64,000 nt of DNA from Saururus chinensis (Eukaryota > Streptophyta > Magnoliopsida > Piperales > Saururaceae): the NCBI GenBank assembly GCA_035235625.1, contig CP141146.1, positions 39,849,709-39,913,708 on the forward strand, in the 5' to 3' direction. Positions 61,462 through 64,000 of this stretch are shown piece by piece. Both the position numbers and the translations under genes were made by a program. The notes beneath the pieces are model-generated. The model was not told the DNA's origin. It ran no database searches and saw nothing but the letters and a program-made list of their open reading frames with translations. Each line of letters opens with the position of its first letter. Position 1 is the first letter of the stretch.

Positions 61462-63152
61462 TAAGGACAGAGCTGATTGCTTGATTCGATCATAAACATT
61501 CCAGTAACATTTCTCATCACATATAAGGCAAAGGTACGAAAATATAACAATTATTTCCAGAAGCCCTTGGTCAGCTGGACGGACGGTGGCTCACCAGCCA
61601 CACTGCCTCCTCCTTTGTGTATGTGGGATGAAGCTTCAGAAATGAGAGATGTCAGGGATGGCGCTTGGCATCTTAAATCTACTAAGAAAGGCTGAGGGGT
61701 GGGCAGCGGAGAAACTCTGGTAGACCTAGGCCGCCGGACCAGCAGGAGTGCTCCCGGAGCACCAGTTCCCCTTTGTGTATTTTTGAGAAAGGAAGAAGAA
61801 CTCACGGGGAAGAAGACCCTATGAGTGAAAGCCAGCCGACCCGCGTATTCTCCTTACTTGAGCCGGCTCGGTTCAAGTGAATTGGGCCAGTTCGTGTCTA
61901 TTTTATCGCCTTTTCATGTTTTTTTAAAAAAAACTATAATAAAAATATATAAATATTAAAAATAATAAATAAATTGGCAGGATCATTCTATAGGATGAGA
62001 AGGTTTAGATGGTTTAACAATACCCACATTAATATAGTAATTTTACTAATTTACCTTCAAGGGTTAATTGCGGGTTAATAAACGGCGTGAGAACGCATTT
62101 GTTCCTTTGCAAACATGTGACCTAATTTAATTATTGTAGACTATGTTTTGACTATTTTGGAACCTTGAGCCATACAGTCTTAGGTTCCTTAAAGATTTAA
62201 CTAAAAAGTCTGTAAATACTTTTTTTCCATAGTTGAGGAATGGTGGAGATTGCGATATGCTTTCTTCATTATCACCATGGTTTGGGTATTGACTAATAGA
62301 AGTCTTTACCGTAGGTCTTTCTAAGACTATATAGTGCGTATGAAAAACAGAGTTGCATGAGCATCATAGAAGTCTTGTATTTTTTGTCAATCTATGTCCA
62401 TAAGCATAGTTGAGATTTATTTCTCCATATTCATTACAGGCTATTGAGAACTCTGAGGATTTTGGTCAAGGTGTTATTAAGCAGTCTACTCTAAGGCTGG
62501 AGTCTGGCATTCATGGATTTTGCATAGATTAATCTTTGCATCAGTTTTAATTATATGAGTGGTTTAGTCTTTGATATTGAGACTTTAATATCCCAAGACT
62601 TTTAACACTGTGAGGACTGGTTGAGGGCTTGGTTGTAACAGAGCTAGATAAGGATAGAATAATTATCAATGGCTTATGAATAATAATTAAAAACCAAAGA
62701 TTAGTCCTTCAATGGGTTTTATAAACTTGTTTGATCCTATTGAGTATAAATGGGTATACTCATGCATCTCCGTGATGCAGGTATCCCAGAGAAGGAGTAA
62801 CAGAGTAGCTGAATTTGTGAAGCGGGACCTCACTGCTTCAGAGTAGGATTTGTTTTATTTCATTAGATTGTAATAAGGCACGAGAGTTGTCATTTCATAC
62901 TTTATTTGTTATTCTTAGTTGGTTAATAGATTTTGCACATGGGTGAGACTTGACTCTTTATTTAATAAATTTGATCAACTATTATTGTTAATCATGGTTT
63001 GATATTATTATTATGTTAGAAAATGACAATCATGGATTGGGTTTATTTTAGTCGTTGGTTTACAAGATTTGACTTGAGTAAAAAAAAATTTACTCAAAAT
63101 TTTCCACTACATTTACTTTCAAAATGTTATTTAGAAAACCCTAGTCGTGACA

Positions 63153-64000
63153 CGAGGGGTCTGTTGGGCCATACCTGTGTAGAAGCCCCCTTCGATCAAG
63201 GGTCGGGGGCCAAGCCATAGGCGGCTATTGGATGTGAAGTCCAGTTGTTGGGTTTCCGTAGTCGTCTGCATGAAGAAGATGATTGCTCGATTGGGGATTA
63301 AATCCCCGGTCTGGTTCAAAGAGAGAGAGAGAGAGTACAATAAGAAAAGGTCAATGAACCGAGTCCGGTTCAAGAGGGTATACATGTCCAAAAAAATTAT
63401 AAAAACTACCAATAGACCTTGAGAGGGCTTTGAGTGTCTTGACCAAGTTCTTGACTATAGGGAAAAATCTCAAAGGCTATAAAATAACTATTTTTCTCTT
63501 ATAGTTAAGTCATGGTTTATGACATCAAGGAGTACCCTTGAACTCAGTTATAGACCCAATGAATTTTATGAAAGCACTGAATAAAATGATAAAAATACCC
63601 CTATGAACATATCACCCATATTAATGTGAATAAAAGCGTGAGTCAATTTGATAGTAGAGCCTCTAGAAAGGTCTATGCTTGAAATCAATGGAAGGACAAT
63701 GAGATGACCAGAATGTCAAGGGAGAGTACTATAACCTAGGTAGTAGAATTACCCTAATGCCCTTAAGGGTAGTAACCCATTTTCTCTAAAACAAATACCG
63801 TAGCCCAAGGAGAGTTAGGGCACCCTATAATAATAAAGGTATTTAAATGGAAGAGGTGTGACCAGTAGGTGATATGAAGACCTTTACAATTCACAATGTC
63901 ACCATAAATAAGGGGAAGGACTCTCATTTTTAGGGTTTAAGGCAACATATTACAGTTGTGTACAACGTAGTGCATTGATCTATTAGGGTAGTATATATAT
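63153..64000 (+). mobile_element. Partial long LTR running off the window
   Basis: From about 63340 the + strand is colinear with 29225-30100 of the second-layer LTR: TGAACCGAGTCCGGTTCA (63355-63372), AATCTCAAAGGCTATAAAATA, AATGATAAAAATACCCCT and ACCCTAATGCCCTTA. 63153-63340 corresponds to its GC-rich block. Contains a (GA)n run at 63320-63335. No gene. Confidence 0.65.

Larger units (their letters stand above)
54308..63152 (+). mobile_element. Second copy of the 890-6743-type LTR, interrupted by a copia element
   Basis: 54320-55060 matches 2918-3265 in part (GGAGGTGAGGGG, AACGTGC, GAAAGAGGTA), and 61850-63152 matches 5520-6743 at many blocks, including ATTTCATACTTTATTTGTTA and the final AAAATGTTATTTA. 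The end is AGTCGTGACA at 63152. The apparent start TATAACACCCTGC could be a decayed TGTAACACCC. Flanking pentamers differ (TGGAC versus CGAGG), so the boundary on one side may be rearranged. Non-coding apart from the copia insertion 55061-61461. Confidence 0.5.

Overview
This is a plant nuclear window, almost certainly from a flowering plant. Two host genes with many spliceosomal GT-AG introns lie on the + strand, and most of the remaining DNA is degraded LTR retrotransposons, hAT and Stowaway-type elements and LINE remnants. I cannot fix the species. There are no bacterial operons, CRISPR arrays or rRNA/tRNA genes.

Host genes. (1) A 13-exon leucine carboxyl methyltransferase gene (LCMT1, called SBI1 in Arabidopsis) at 9752-19197. 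My exon join is 1059 nt, 352 codons plus stop. It methylates the C-terminal leucine of the protein phosphatase 2A catalytic subunit. (2) A 14-exon URB1/NPA1 gene (nucleolar pre-ribosomal-associated protein 1) at 34150-49344. My join is 7983 nt, 2660 codons plus stop. It acts in early 60S ribosome assembly, and its promoter carries clustered site II (TGGGCC/T) motifs typical of ribosome-biogenesis genes. Both reading frames are intact.

Layout. 1-889: AT-rich, nothing identified. 890-6743: an old LTR broken by two DNA-transposon insertions, one a hAT element with 165-bp terminal inverted repeats and a decayed transposase. 7790-8740: an AT-rich minisatellite made of palindromic units. 9555-9695: a duplicated promoter segment, then LCMT1, whose introns hold a MITE candidate, a convergent LTR pair and a 1.76-kb near-palindrome flanked by a 5-bp target duplication. 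20074-21825: a small MITE and a non-autonomous hAT with an 8-bp target duplication. 22434-33825: a four-element nest of LTRs between the genes; each layer can be read from its own 5-bp target duplication. 34150-49344: URB1, whose 3.6-kb intron 6 contains an RTE-type LINE remnant and a short LTR element. 50645-51150: a broken RNase H-like fragment. 51227-64000: more long-LTR remnants, one containing a nearly complete Ty1/copia element (55061-61461) disabled by a frameshift and a substitution at an expected reverse-transcriptase active-site aspartate.

The two genes have no direct pathway link. LCMT1 acts in PP2A regulation and URB1 in ribosome assembly; they are neighbours separated by the retrotransposon nest. 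I found no convincing new gene system. The most notable signals are structural: the intronic inverted repeat in LCMT1, the oppositely oriented nested LTRs, the palindromic minisatellite, and a stop-free short intron in URB1.
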